From contig JBBHKE010001101.1 of the NCBI GenBank assembly GCA_037447655.1, positions 87,306 through 151,305 of the forward strand: a stretch of 64,000 bases of DNA, written 5' to 3'. A program made the position numbers and the translations under genes. Under the pieces are notes generated by a model, which was given only the letters and a program-made list of their open reading frames with translations, was not told the DNA's origin and made no database searches. This document shows positions 21,657-35,200 of the stretch, one piece after another. The stretch's first letter is position 1; every line of letters begins with the position of its first letter. The stretch comes from Zygnema cylindricum. Taxonomy: Eukaryota > Streptophyta > Zygnematophyceae > Zygnematales > Zygnemataceae.

Positions 21657-22616
21657 CGTTGAAATTTTAGGATTAATTGTATTTTCTATGTCAGAATGTA
21701 GCAAACCAAAATGGTCTTATTTTGCTAGTCAGGCTCTACCGTTTTTGTCTCTCTCGTCCCCATAGTTTAGTAGTCACTAAAGGCTAGTGAGAGAGAGGTA
21801 GAGCCATGGCTGCCTGAATAGCTAGGAGATAGGGGAATCAGTTGTTAGCCAAAAGCTGACGTACCAAAGATTTGATCCTTGTCCCTTCAGACCACCAGAT
21901 TAGCCAATCGGCGTATCCGATAGAATATGTATCTGGTGCTAGAATATATAGGGTTTGATAGCTATTTAACTAGACACTAGTAGACTAAGCCGATTTATGA
22001 AATTATAAGACTGTAACATAAATTCAGTCAGATATTTTGGAAGGCGCACGGATAGCACGAAATTCACTAGTGCGGGCATTTAATTTCAACGGCGCGAATT
22101 AAAAGCCGGTTAACAACGGACAGCTCTCCTCCAAACCGCCATCGCCGAATGGTCGCCTTGGCCGTTTTTTTTTGTCACATTACCAAATACCATGTGGCGA
22201 CCTATCAGTAGTTTGTAGAATTCACGGGAAACACGGAGACAAGTTTTGAGGTGACAAACGTCCCCCCCATGGCCATATTGTATAGTGGCCGTACAGAAAG
22301 TACATTGGTTATAGTACCTTCCTATACTATACAGTCATTTGATTGGTTTCCTACGTTAGCACTAGGGGGTTTGGAGAAGGGTTTAAGACTTAGAGTTTTT
22401 GGTAGATAGGCGCCTCTCTCCCAAAGAGCTTGTGTAAAAACTAGCATCTTTGCCACTTGCTAATTTAATCGCCTGGCTCAACGTTTTCAGCAATTCTTTT
22501 AGCATTGGACTCAGCGGAGTCCTACTTTCACAGGGTAGAAGGGAGTCAAAGTCTTTGCCTGCCAGGGTGGCAATTGTTATGTGGGAAAGAGAGGCATTAG
22601 AATTATCTTAGAACCT
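21657..22616. other. Probable D 3' LTR and intergenic DNA; no gene
   Basis: The first part is expected to be the 3' LTR of element D, but I cannot find a matching copy or a clear CAACA end. The segment holds a short inverted pair around the polypyrimidine stretch near 21731-21804 (GCTCTACC against GGTAGAGC) and otherwise no coding signal. Confidence 0.4.
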
Positions 22617-23678
22617 TCAAGTAAGTTGCATATTTTGTGGACCAATAGAGGTCAAAGAATTACACCTTCTTGTTGCCTCCGCCGCTACCACCACCTCTCG
22701 GGCCACCTCTACCACCCCCTCTTCCATCGGCGTAATTAAGATTCGAGGTTTCAGAAGTAGTATAGTTAAGAACTCATACTCTTCCACTTGAACAAGCCGT
22801 TGGAGTTCCCTTCGACATTTTGATAAAATTGACGTTAAATCTGAAGGTGTTATCCTCCTTCGCTCGTAAAATAGCTTTAAGATACGAAAGCTTTTCCAGT
22901 AAGGCATTAAGAAAAACACTTAAGTTATCCGCATCCAAGATTACTCGGCCATTGTTGATTAATTGGTCGAGTATAATATTGAAGCGCTTCACTACATCGT
23001 CCATCAATTCATTTGACTTAATTTTAAAATTCATAAAGTCGGTATAAACATATTTACCATTGTACTCAACGCCTTTCTCATATTTCTCCGCAAGTGCTTG
23101 CTAACACCCACGGGGCCGTGTCGTGAGCGAGGAAGTGATCAAGCACGGAAAAAGTGCAATTTTTCATCAAACTGGTTGTTGCCGCAATATCTTTTATCCG
23201 CCATTGGGCACGCGCCTTGCTCTCGATTCTCATTTTCTCCTTTCCGTTGACAATCCTCTAAAGTTTCTTGAGAATTAGTTGGCCTGAATGAATTTTTTCC
23301 AAACGACATAATTGGTGCTATTAAAGGCCACGGATTTCCCGACACGGTCCAATTTTCTTCGTTTTCCAATCCTTCGCCAAAATCAGACTCTTCTTCTTCT
23401 ATCTTCGCCTTTTCCTTCCTAATCCTCTCTTTTCTCTCACTCTCATTAGCTCCTCCAATGAATGGATCGGTAGCCGAAAAGGAAGTGTTTTCTTTGTTCT
23501 CACTTGGTTGAGTTTGAAAATGGGAATCTACATATTCAATAAGTGTATCAATTATTTCCACGAATTTTCTTTCCGTATTTCATGTCTCCTCAAATTGAGA
23601 CCCCGAAAAACATAATTCTCTTGCTCTCTCCAAAGTCGACATGGGGGAAGGAGTATTTCGATTTTTCTTCCTCCCCAT
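22617..23678 (-). pseudogene. Copia element E Gag fragment (different family)
   Basis: A minus-strand gag starting at ATG 23678 (MGRKKNRNTPSPMSTLERAR). It has an early stop near 23580 and then continues in VEIIDTLIEYVDSHFQTQPS, an acidic-basic charged linker, and LMDDVVKRFNIILDQLINNG (a typical copia Gag helix, about 22950-23010). It ends in a glycine-arginine-rich region (22640-22740) where the RNA-binding part of Gag lies. Nothing of pol follows on the left, so the element is truncated. Its family differs from A-D because its primer-binding site is the conventional one. Confidence 0.7.
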
Positions 23679-23707
23679 GCGCACTCTCTCTAACTCCGAA
23701 GCACTAA

Positions 23708-23718
23708 CTCTGATACCA
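23708..23718 (-). promoter_or_regulatory. Conventional copia primer-binding site of element E
   Basis: On the minus strand the LTR end CCAACA is followed by two bases and then TGGTATCAGAG. This is the standard plant copia primer-binding site, complementary to the 3' end of initiator tRNA-Met. It lies outside the Gag frame, unlike the sites of A, B and C. Confidence 0.82.
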
Positions 23719-23720
23719 AT

Positions 23721-24020
23721 TGTTGGATCTAAAGCAAAAGACATTCACTCAAAATAAATTCACAAAACATAAAACATTACACAGCCGAAGCTCATAATAG
23801 ATAAGAGGTAAAACGGCCAAAAAGTATCATAAGTGTTCTTGGCCGAAGCCTCTTTACATCATCTATCTTCTCTCTCTTCTCTCTTTGTCGTAAATAATCT
23901 CTACTCCAAAGATTAATACTCCAAGGTTAATACTCTGCACATTTAATCATTTAAGATATAATACTGTGCACATGTACACTGCAGCCTATATACTCTGCTA
24001 CTCTGCACTAATAGACAACA
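23721..24020 (-). repeat. Probable 5' LTR of element E (300 bp)
   Basis: Runs from the TGTTGG next to the primer-binding site to a CAACA at 24016-24020 on the plus strand, giving TGTTG/CAACA termini in both orientations. No second copy is in the window to confirm the outer limit. Confidence 0.5.
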
Positions 24021-24821
24021 AAGTAAGACAAGCAAGACTACGATGGCGACAAAATCTGTCCCTAGCTAACTGTCGCACACTGTCGCACACTGTCGTTCAC
24101 TGCACTGAAACTTCCACGAAGGAAAACGCACATGCTTTCTTCCTTCGAAACGACAAACTCCAAAGGTAAACTTTAACACGTTTACGCACGAATTAAAGCA
24201 CTTGTACACGATATAGGAACACCTGTCCAAAAGTAAAAGTCACGCGAAATGAAATAATAAGTTTCGTTCGCGGACACCTCAAATAGTGCCACAAAACGAC
24301 ATCGCACATTTCGCACGATGACACGGCACAAAACCATACATGTCCAATTCGTACGGATTTGGATTTTTTACGAAAAACTACGAAGTATTTGCTTTTTTCG
24401 TAAAATTTGTAAATTTCGTACGTCTCATTTTGTACGAAAATGTGTACGGACATAAAAAAAAGACGTTGCTTCATTTGCGCGCTCGTATTTTTTACTTGTC
24501 CTCCACTCCGTTTTCATAAGGAAGTCGTCGTTGGAGACGCCGTAAATTTCGGCGCTCGCCGCTAGTTCGTTGCACTTATCAGTTTTTTAGGGTATTGAAT
24601 ATTTAAATTTTTGAAATTTGAAAGTTAAAAAAAATTACGAATTTTACGACGAATTTTTTAAAGTTTGAAATTGTTTTATGCGCACTCTACGTAGCATTCG
24701 TTAGTTTACTCCGTGCGTTTTATGCGCATATGACATCTATGCACATAACGTCAATCAAATATAATTGGTATGCCGCTTCGCGTTAAAGTGGCGATTCGGC
24801 GATATCCCAACACATTTTTAC
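24021..24821. other. Intergenic, no gene recognised
   Basis: AT-rich DNA with no long open frame of recognisable type. It is rich in short CGTAC/GTACG motifs around 24300-24450, but no clear repeat unit was found. Confidence 0.5.
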
Positions 24822-25183
24822 CATAGTTCAAAAGTAGGCGTTTCTATTGTAGGCCTTTTGTAAGCGCCTTTATCGTAAGTTGTGCTATGGGATTTTCATG
24901 TGATCTTCTTAGATTGCTACTTTGATCAGCGACCGTCCGATCTCCCAAATCTGACGGTTTAAATAAAAAATACCTCAAACCTCACAAAAAAATAATTTTT
25001 TGTCCCAATGTTTTTCAAAATTTAGACATGACGTTTAATTCTCTATCGATCAATGTGCAACTCAACCCTGTGACTATTTTTTTTTTTTGCGACCAATACA
25101 ATATGGGTCTTAAGGTCATATTGTATGTTTTGCGTACAATAGGCATATTGTATGGGCCTACTTTCACCTACTTTTGAACTATG
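24822..25183. mobile_element. hAT-like MITE, copy 1 (362 bp)
   Basis: Termini are CATAGTTCAAAAGTAGG on the left and its inverted complement on the right. Flanks are the 8-bp duplication ATTTTTAC on both sides (24814-24821 and 25184-25191). An 8-bp target duplication is typical of hAT transposase. There is no coding capacity, so it is non-autonomous. It shares internal blocks (CGACCGTCCGATC, TTATCGTAAGTTGTG) with the copies at 38-42 kb. Confidence 0.9.
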
Positions 25184-25258
25184 ATTTTTACCAAAATTTG
25201 TATATCAGTGCTAGTACACAAGTGGCTCTTAAGGAGCCACGCAAAAAAACATGATGTA

Positions 25259-25827
25259 CAGTACACCGCCAATCGCTATTAGCGTAGAAGTTTCTTTAGC
25301 GTATATGAATAATTACCGTGGTTTACGCTAATTAAGAATTTGAAAATTTTGAAAAAAAACATACATTCTAATTGTTTAATAATTCTAATTCGGGTCTTTG
25401 AAAAAAGTAAATGTCGGTCGCAAACATGCTTACACTAATATAGGTATTTGTACAAAATCTGACAAATGGTACACAAATTGTACGTTCACACAATCGAAAT
25501 GTGGTTGTTGGACGAATATATGCTAACGTGATATTTGACAACCCGATTTCATCCCCTTTTTAGACCGCACATTCTCATGCGTCCGCGGCTACTAAACATA
25601 ATGAATTGTACTTTTCACTTAAAAGGTACGTTTTTGTACGGTCAAACTCTGACCGTACACCACACTATTTAAAAGATGACGTACTTCCGTTTTGTACGGT
25701 ACCAAAAAATATACCCTAAATAGAATAAAGAAAAAAATAGAATGAACTACGCTAATGGAGAATAAATATAAAAAAAAGCGGGACGGAATTAGCGTACGCT
25801 ACGCTAATAGCGATTGGCGGTGTAGTG
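25259..25827. mobile_element. Second MITE family, copy 1 (569 bp)
   Basis: Inverted termini of about 28 bp: left CAGTACACCGCCAATCGC and right its complement GCGATTGGCGGTGTAGTG, both continuing into TATTAGCGTA. The flanking bases are TA on each side, which would fit a TA duplication, but the copy at 36085 does not show it. It has no open frame. Related half-ends occur at 25875, 43887 and 47800. Confidence 0.75.
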
Positions 25828-26291
25828 TACAGTAAACTTTTTTACTGTTAACGCTAATTATTCATTAACTTTAATAGCGATGGGCGGTGATGGGCGATGT
25901 ACAGTACAGTAGCAGGGTGGGATGGGAGGCATGGCTGACTTCCCCGGAATTCCTGGTGTCGCTACGTAATGACGCATAGCTAAGAGATTGTCTAGTTTCT
26001 TAATTGCTACTGCGCTATGGAGGCAAAGTCGGAGGATTTGATGGAGATAAACTTTCTCCTCCTCCTAGTTTTGTCGAACATTTTTCATCGTTTTTCAAGT
26101 TAAAGGTTCTAGAGATACCGAGATCTGTAATTCTACATTGAAAGTGCTTCGGGTAATGGCGAACAAAGAATTTGCAACTGAACCTACCATATGGCTGGGT
26201 TCCAGTGATGTGTATGCATAGCCCCTGGTTAGATTAATGACAAAGCATCCTCCATGAAATCTGAGTCACCTTGACTCGCGCCTGCAACAGT
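25828..26291. promoter_or_regulatory. Upstream region of the fucosyltransferase gene
   Basis: The first 90 bases are a degenerate end of the second MITE family (GCGATGGGCGGTG). The rest is the likely promoter and leader of the gene starting at 26292. I see no clear TATA box that would fix the transcription start. Confidence 0.35.
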
Positions 26292-29200
26292 ATGCGCACT
26301 GTGATTCCGTGTTCGTCAAGTGACGTTCAATATAACAACTCCCAAATGAATCAACTTGACATTTTCTTTTCCGGATTTCCATTTAGCCTCCATTGTGGAT
26401 TTATCAGTCGCAATTTGAGATTGTTTGTGTTATTTACTGTTCTCAGCCATGTGGCAGCTACTAGTTCAAGCAAAAATGCTGAAGGATTGGATATTGAGTT
26501 GGATTCCCATTCTCCTGTGAACCAAGTATTGACTTTGCTTGGAATTCAGCAACCCAGGCAAGTGTATACTGAAGGTCCTGCTGATGTCGAGGAAGGAGGA
26601 GGAGGAGAAGCACCATCACCACATCGATTCCTGCAAAGTCAAAGCTATCGGCCTTGGCTTCACGCGCATCGTCTACGGAAGGAGAGTAATTTATGCTGGT
26701 CAAGGTTGTGTGGCTTCTTTACTTTCATTTTTGAACTTCTAAGGCCATTCTAAAATTGCAAACTCTTAGCCAGATTATGTTTTATATTTTCTACTGCTTC
26801 GCTCAAAGGATTGAAGACGACTAATAGACACTGTGCGTTATTTTGAAGGCATTTTAGAAATTTTGGTGAGAATGCTTTTAGTCTTCCCACCACCAGACAT
26901 TTCAGGTCACTTGTAGCAACAGTCGCTGATCAGTACATTACCGTTGGGTATTATTGTTAACTATGTTCTGGCTTTCAAAGAGTTTTGTCTCGTTCCATAT
27001 TTGTTGTTACACTGCATCCTAAAGGAAGCTTTCTCAGCTTTTGAACCGTCATTGCCAATTGGAAATTGGGCAACTATTCAATGGTTTAGATGACTTTGAG
27101 ATTCATATAGGTAGTTTGTAGTTCTAGCGATCAACAACTGTTAGTAGTACTAGCGCTCGTGGCTTCCATTATTTCCCATGCACTGCCTTCTTCATGTCCG
27201 ACCCAGACAAACACTTTTACAGTCTGCTCATGTACCTGGACGTTAACACAATGTTGAGGAGTAGCAACAATGCTTAACATGTGTACTTATTGGAGGTATA
27301 TTAGTGTAGGTTACATTGAAATCTCTTAAAATTGAACCCACTATGATCATCTTTTCACCGAGCTATGTACACAAGGGGGTGTTTTTGCCAGTGTACCCTT
27401 GTGGTGTTTGACCCGCTGGTTCTTCAGTCTCCATACTGGTACCATAATACTTCTGGTCTCCTCTGTGCTGTTTCATTTGTTTTCTCCCTTATACATCAGC
27501 TCAACCATTTCATACAGAGCCGCACTTAAATGCCATGTAAGGCTGCTCCTAATCTTTTGTGCTTACCTGGAGGATTTTTTCCAGTGACTTCATGCTTTTT
27601 CCACTTTTTGCGAGCCTGGCTTGGTAACATATGAAAACCAGTAGGATCATCCCCTTTCGGTGGCAACTATATGAATATCCTTCAGTTGGCTCCCATCGCC
27701 ACAATCTGTACTTTGTTATAGTTCCCGTTTGAATGAATGTCGTGTAAGCAGTGAGGCCTTGACGATACATTGAAATAGCTTCTAATATAAAACTCAATGC
27801 ATACTTTAGAGTGCTTGTTACTCTTAACGTTCACTCAATCGCACACAATAAGTTCCCTTTTAGGTGCCTTATCCTATTTATTTGGCTTTGCCCGTTTTGT
27901 GTATATTGTACAAGTATGTCTTATGTTAAAAACTAGGAGATTCAGCAACGGCCTTTCTATCATTTTCCATCAACTTCTAGGTACTTCGAATTTAATTGTC
28001 TTTAGCTTGGCATAACCACATGTTAGTTCTTAACGTACTATCGACACAGAAGTTGTTGACGTTTAACTTTTATTTTTGTTCAATCTACTCTAAAAAGTAT
28101 ACGCAGTACTTTAATACTTTTTGCTCACATTTCATTGTTTATTCATGGGGAAACCCTTTTTTCTAAGAGCCACTAGTATCTTTTCATGTATTTGACGTCA
28201 ACGGCATAACATGTCTCTGAACTTAATTTTCTGGTTCCACGTGGGTTACAAACCTTTATGTTACCCACTTTTCCCCCCCTTTATTCTACCGGGCTCTAAC
28301 GGTTCAAGATGAATTGTTGATTGTGGCGTGTGTGAATCGACCAGATCTGAAAAACATTTTTATAAACCTTCTGTTTCCAACATTAAGCCTTCCTCAGCGC
28401 TTGTTGATAACATAGCTGGTATGCAACCTCAACTCCCTGTATATCAAGCAAAAATTGAGATACTTCACATCTATCTAAAACTTTTCTAGACATTTTTTGA
28501 TTTTGGACTACAGTTTGATTTACATTGATGGCTAATGAAACCATGTATTTTTATGATCTGTCAAGACCTTTAAACCAACCAGCACTGCCATCATTGTGTG
28601 TGGAAATCTATGCAGCATCATAACTGCAAAGAAAAACTCTTACGTTCAAATGGTTGCCTCCAAACGAAAATAGCTATTGTGCATGGAAATAAACAATTTG
28701 AACTAAATAATGATTAGTGCAGTTCGTTGGCAAGTGTAGGTGAGCCCTTATAATCGAAGCAACTTTACTAATTTTGTCTGCATACTTGGATGGATGAAGA
28801 CTTGAACACGTTAGTGAAAGCTTCGGGTTTTTATTTCCTTTGGTGTTGACAATTACAGAGATTAGCAATTGCAGTCTGAACCGGACCAATAATGTACCAA
28901 TAATCAGAACCTTTGAATTTTACAAATGGGATATTTGAAGAGTCCTTAAATGTACATCACGGGTGACCTTCCTTGTCCTTGTGATATAATTTTTTCAACA
29001 TGATTGTACCCCGAAAATACTTAGTTTGCTTGATGGTTGCAATGTGAAAATGTCTCTTTGCTTTTGGGCTTTATCAGCATATTTGGAGCGGTACAAAAAA
29101 TGCTGGCATGGCCCAACAGATTGGCCTTATGTTGTTGGTGATTTTCGAGGAAGAGAAATCGGCAATTTTTCCCGACTAAAGGGATGCACATATGCTATGG

Positions 29201-32200
29201 TGGATCTCAGTGATGGCCTTGGAAACAGGCTTCTTGGTTTTGCATCAATTTTTATTTGGGCTTTGCTGACGGATCGTGTCCTTCTCGTGTCGGATACTTT
29301 GTTGGAGGTAGATGCTCAATCTTCTCTTATCCACACTAAATTGCGCACTAAATTGTCTTCTGTATTTTAGTGTTTATGGACGGCTATTTGTTCTGTGGTT
29401 GTAATTGGATAAAGTTTGAGTTCCTTTCCCTGTCATTTCTTTTTCTGTAAATTCTTTGTATGTCTTCCATTTGAAGTTACAACTTTTGAGAATTTGTCAA
29501 TTTGCATACCGAAGCTTGCCTTCAATAATCTCATTCGTCTGATGATTTCAGCAAATGCAAGGGATATTAGCAAGTTGTTGCTGGAATGAATATTCAGGTC
29601 ATGAGATTTACTAACGTTTTTTTTGAAAGCTTCGGAAGTGTTGTCCTTAACAAACGTTGTTATCGTTTGTCCCTTTTTCCTTAAGGTTCTTTTGGCTATT
29701 CAATTTTGCTGTATCGCAATGCTACTCCGGATTTCTCGAACTGCACCTCTAGTTTTAGAGGGTAGAATGCTGTTTCTGTTTCTGTCTGTGGTGATTCATG
29801 GTTCAAAAATGGCATTCACTTTCTTTTGTATCCATGCAATATGTTTATTTTACAAAAAACGTTTTCTGGCCTGCCAGCTCTTTGTAGCTGGTCCTTGCTT
29901 CAGTATTTCACGAGGATGCTTATTTATTAATAGATAAATGTTCTATACAAGTGTCATTGTTTCTGAACGTATGGAAAACAATATTTTGTCAAGTATTCAT
30001 TTTTTTATTGATGTATTAAAACAATGTTTTCCTGGCCTGATTCTTGAACCGCAGTGAATTGCAGGGCACACTCTGTGACTTTCCTGCTCCAGAAACTTCT
30101 TGGTGGGCTCCAGCATGGCAACATTGGCCAAATAAAGTCCCCTATGCTCAGCTCCTCAGGTTTGAGTGCTTTTTTCCTCAGTTTTCTTCATTTTTTTCAA
30201 AGGCCATCACGTGCACACCAAGTTTTTGCGTTGTTTTATTGATGAACAACTTTTTCAGATATAGTTTCCCTGTTAATTGGTTGGAACAACTTACTAAATT
30301 GTGTCAGTCATAATTTTCCTCTGAGGCTTTTGAAATATATCATAGCAACTGAGTCGGTGTGTTTTGTTCGAGAATGCAAGCTTCTTGAATGTCCGCTGTT
30401 AACGAAAGAACACTGAGGGCTTAATGTTCCGTTGTTAAGGTGTACATTTGTGGCATATGGTATTCTGCTTGCTTGCTCACGATGTCATTAGGAAACACCA
30501 AATGATGTATGGTTTTGCCAGAGATATGCTAACCGTCTGCTTTACTTTCACAAGAGGTTGTTCGTTCCCTTAATTGCAGAGCCGCCTTCAGTTTTGTTTG
30601 GCTAGTGTGTGTGTATGTATCTATGTCTACATGTGTACATATGCCTGTGTATATATGTCTATGTATGTGTGCGTATGTGTGTGTGTTTTGTGTGTGTGTG
30701 TGTGTGTGTAGTTTATGTGTATGTTTGAGGATATTGTGTGTATATGTGTATATGTTTACATGTGTATTTTTATACATGTGTGTTTGTGTGCGTGTGTGGG
30801 TGTGTATGTATAGACATGTGCATACATGTACATGTGTTTGTGTACAAAATTGTTTATTTGTGTATATTTATGACTATCAGCTTGTCTTATGTTTCCTGTT
30901 GTACTGAGTGGTACCACATGGACGCTCGTCTTGTTTGGCCATCCTCAGTCTCCAGAATGTGACCGGGTTGAAGGTCACAAAAAATGAAGGGCCCACACAT
31001 GTGGCTTGGATAGAGGTCAGCCATCGTCACGAGTATTCTGACGGGCCATCCTTCTTTTGTGAAGAGGCTCAATTGGCTCTTCAACAGTACGTGAAAACAG
31101 TTACGATGCAAAGCAACCAATTTTTTGCAACTGGTCTTTGGTTGTTACCCTCCATGGCTGACAAGCTTCTTCAACTCTTCCCTGACAGGTAAGAAAGTTT
31201 CTATACAAGTTTATCAGGAGTTGTCTTATCCATTGATGAAAGCAGTGGTGTTAAACCATGCTTTATTCTTTTGTACATCATTGGTTCTAATTCAGCCGTT
31301 TTAATGTCGAGACTGTTTATTGTAATTAGTGGGCACGCAATAATGGATGTGCAAATTACATGGTAAATCATGTACGGAAAAGTAGGTTTGGTTGATGCTT
31401 ATTTATGTGTAGGATCTGAAGCCGGCAACTGTCAGTGTGGTTCATACTTATTACAGCTGAGAATGTAGAAGCAAAAGTAAAAAGTATTGAGTTGCATTGT
31501 ATCGATTGTCAAAAAATGTCGCGATTTAATATGTTGCATGTTCTCGCCTTAAATTGCATATCGCTATTTGTTATCACAGATAATTCACATTCGGTATGTG
31601 CGATATATGATATAAAAGCATATGTATAGTACAGCCGGACAGGTACTGTACTGCGTCGCCTCTCGACTTGTAAACAAATCTGCGACTTACCACCAATTAT
31701 TCCATCACCAATAATTGACAACGGTCAGTTCATTGGCTGCAAATGTAAAAAATTAATTAAAAATGAATCAGTTAAAAAAATGAGAAATCTAAACATAATA
31801 AGTGGCAAACTTCCTTGTCTTTTTTTTGGGCTGCTGTTTATTTACAACAAAAACAAGCAAACAATACAAACAACCCATTAACAAGAGTATTTTTCAGAAC
31901 TATCAATATATGTATAGTTTTCCATCAATTGGTTATACGTTGCCATCAGTCCTTCAAGGACTGGATGTGTTTTATGGGTATGTACATTCTGATGGCCAGG
32001 TGAGTTCAGGAGTGGGGATTTCAGCCTATTAAATGGAATGAAAATTCAAGGGGACCATCAATGTTACGCTTGACAAAGCTTTGATTTTTTTTTTTTTAAG
32101 TTGGTAAGCGAGGAGGGAGCAAATGTGACTAGATGTGCTTCTTCAGACAATTCTCTTTCTGAGACTTAAGCTTGCTTCTAAGTACAAAGGGTACTCGTTA

Positions 32201-35200
32201 CGATTTTTTTTGTGACGTTGCACATGATCGGCTAAATTTTGAGAATTTGTCCTCTGTGTTTATGCTTTGAATTACAGGGTCTTATTTCGCCACATCGCGC
32301 ACTTTATTCTGAACCCTAATAATTTGGTATGGGACCGTATTACGCGGATGTATAGATCAAATCATGGGGACTCAGAGGAACGTATTGGGATGCAGGTGAA
32401 TTATTATCGCATCAATCTTTTCATTTTTGTCAATTTTCATTGGCATATAAATTCGTCTTTAAATATCAGAAACTTTTGAGCACCGTATTAACCCTTGGTC
32501 GTATTTGGTTTTTTTTATCCTTTTTCTACTTTTGTGCTTAGGTAGCAAATCCATCTCTAAGGGTTTTTCTTGGTACAGTCATTGCAGCCGACTTTAAATT
32601 TCTATGTTGGCCTGCATTATATTGGTACAGAAATGTAGTGTAGTCCACAGTGGAAGGACTGAATCGTTTTTTTTTGTTTTTCTTGTAGCTTCTTCAGTTA
32701 TTTAGTATCACTCAAGCTTTCTGTAGACCCTTTGTCCTACTGGAGCGTGGACTTTATGGGTGTTTGTTTTGATTTTAATTGGTCAGATGAGAGCAAATCT
32801 CAAGCACATAAGCTAAAATCGTGACTTTTAATGGCTCAGCTTACAACCTCTGCTGCACACCTTAAAGTCAATGGAGATTTTCTGTACTCCCTTGGTTCTG
32901 CAAATATATGTTGTTTTACACTTACATTTGTGTATTCACACATTACTCGCATGCTTATTTGCATTTTAACATGCTTTTGTACATGTTCACACATTTTTTT
33001 TTGTAACCAGAAGTATGCTTTTTACATGTTTGTGTCCAGATACGAACGAGATTGGAGGATGATATTGGGGTGCCCCCAGTTGTGCTCAATTGTGCTGTCA
33101 ATATATCGAAAGTACTTCCTCCTCCAAGTCCTGTAGGAACATGGGCTCGTGAACTCCATCCTTCTCGACAGAAGCAATCAGAAACTGTATCGTCTTACCT
33201 TAAGTAAGACTGTTTTCCAGGCATGAAAAGTTGTTAAAGAATAAATGCGATGTCCAATGCGGAGTCGGTCAAAAACGGTTTTCTTTTCATTTTGTCGGTT
33301 TATATTTCTTATATGGTATGGTTTGAGGGGATGTACTTTTAGAAAGATAAGCACCTTCTGGTTCAGGAGCACGGTGAAAGCCAAACGGAAGTTAAATATT
33401 CTGAATGATGCGTTTGCCTGGAGTGCAATTCAAGATCCTGTTTGGTTGTCCCCCTTATGTCTGATATTGAGCGCAGAATATTGCATTAAGAATAGTTGTT
33501 AGAAGCTATATTTCCATTATATTTATCCAAAGGTTGTTATTAGCTTATTATTTTTAGTGTAAATCTGCCCCTTACCTCAAAATCCCTCTTTGATGAACAT
33601 TTGTAATCAAACAGGTGCAAGATAGGCTGAGTGACAATCTCTCCGATCCTTCGTTCAGTTTTGAGTCAATGGGCACTCAGTACTATTGTATGCTTACGAG
33701 ATTACGGGATGTGCATTCCTATCAGTATTTCAAATTCCACAATAGACTATGTGATAATTTCCACATTCCTTTTGAGTTTCGCAGGAAAAATGTACCCAAA
33801 ATGATCTCAGTTTTTATTGCATCCCTCAATCACAGCCATGCCCAGTATCTCCGCCAAATATACAATGATGGTCCTGCAGAAGATGGTGCATATGTGGTAA
33901 TCCGTTCGGAAGCCATGGATACATCTCAGGATGACAGTTTGTCACAGGCTCAGAGGGCCTTTGCGGAGATGTGGCTGCTTAGTCTAAGGTGTGCATTTGT
34001 GAGAAGGATCTGAAAGCTTAGCATTTTCAACATTGTTGTCATTCCTTTCCTGGAATATTATTGTTAGGATGACGTATTGTCTTTTACGCATTATTTGTAA
34101 ACTGTCGCTTCTTTTTCAAACATTACTGTTAAAATGACGCGTCTCCCTTTTTAAACATTTTTATTGAGGTGACATGTTTTGACTGTAAAAATTGGGTGAA
34201 GAGAGCAGATTTCTTTGTTGGAGAGCCATTCAAACTTTAGGTGGAAGCCGATGCCAACATATATCCATTTAATTTTGATTCAAGCAATATATGTTGATAT
34301 ATATGTTTATTTTATTTTGTTTTTTGTCCTTTACTCTTTGTATTTTACCCTATTTATTAGTAACTATATCTAATATGATTCGCATATATTGCCTATTTTT
34401 CAGATCCTCAAAAGGTGGTCGATATCAGGCAATTGACCCATGTTCTGTATATCTACAGTCTTCATTTTCTTTCTTTCTATTTTTCTTGTTCTCTCTTCGT
34501 TTTTCATCCATCTTCCTTTTGTTTTTTCCTCTGTATACAGTGATCAGCTTCTTGTAAGTGCCGGATCCACTTTTGGTTACATAGCTGCTGGATTGGCTGA
34601 CTGCCAAAGCTATATGCTCGACATTCTCAACTGGAACCCGTCCCGGCTATTAGATAAAAATAGGTTTGTGAACTTTTGCTAAACCTTTTTTTCCCTTTTA
34701 TTTGTGTGCCTCTGTTTTATTTGTCCCCAATGTTGACACTTTTCACAAGGATCTCATTTAAGTGATCTTCTTAGCAAACACCATTGTCCTACTTAATGAT
34801 TGTTGTCGATTCCCTCTCTCTCTCCCCCTCTCTCTCTCCCGCCCTCCCCCCCTCCCTCTTCCTTTCTTTCCCCCTCTCGCTTGGAGTCTGGATGAAGCTC
34901 TGAAATGGTTAGATTGAAATTCTTATGGTGAATCAGTGGTCTTCTGCCCTTCGGTTGTATTCTTTTCAGTTCAATCACAAATGTTGCCTTCCCCACCAAT
35001 TTACAGACACTAATAATTAGTGAGTACAGTTATTGATAGCTTTTCAATATCAGTTGCTGTTCTCAAAAAATGGTGGACTTGACACCTTTCATCCACAGCT
35101 CAGACAGGCTGTTGTTACCATAGCCTTCATGTTGATGTGCGTTTTTTTTTTTTTCCTCTGCAGTTTTTTTGCAGAGAGCTGTTTGGGGCAGACAGTTTGA

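Noticed and set aside
1-24000. CRISPR array or bacterial operon
   Set aside because: The repeats are LTRs and MITEs, and the genes have introns and a eukaryotic layout; no regularly spaced short repeats were seen.
30529-30962. His/Thr-rich and Cys/Val-rich frames on both strands
   Set aside because: They are translations of the TG-rich microsatellite in the fucosyltransferase intron.
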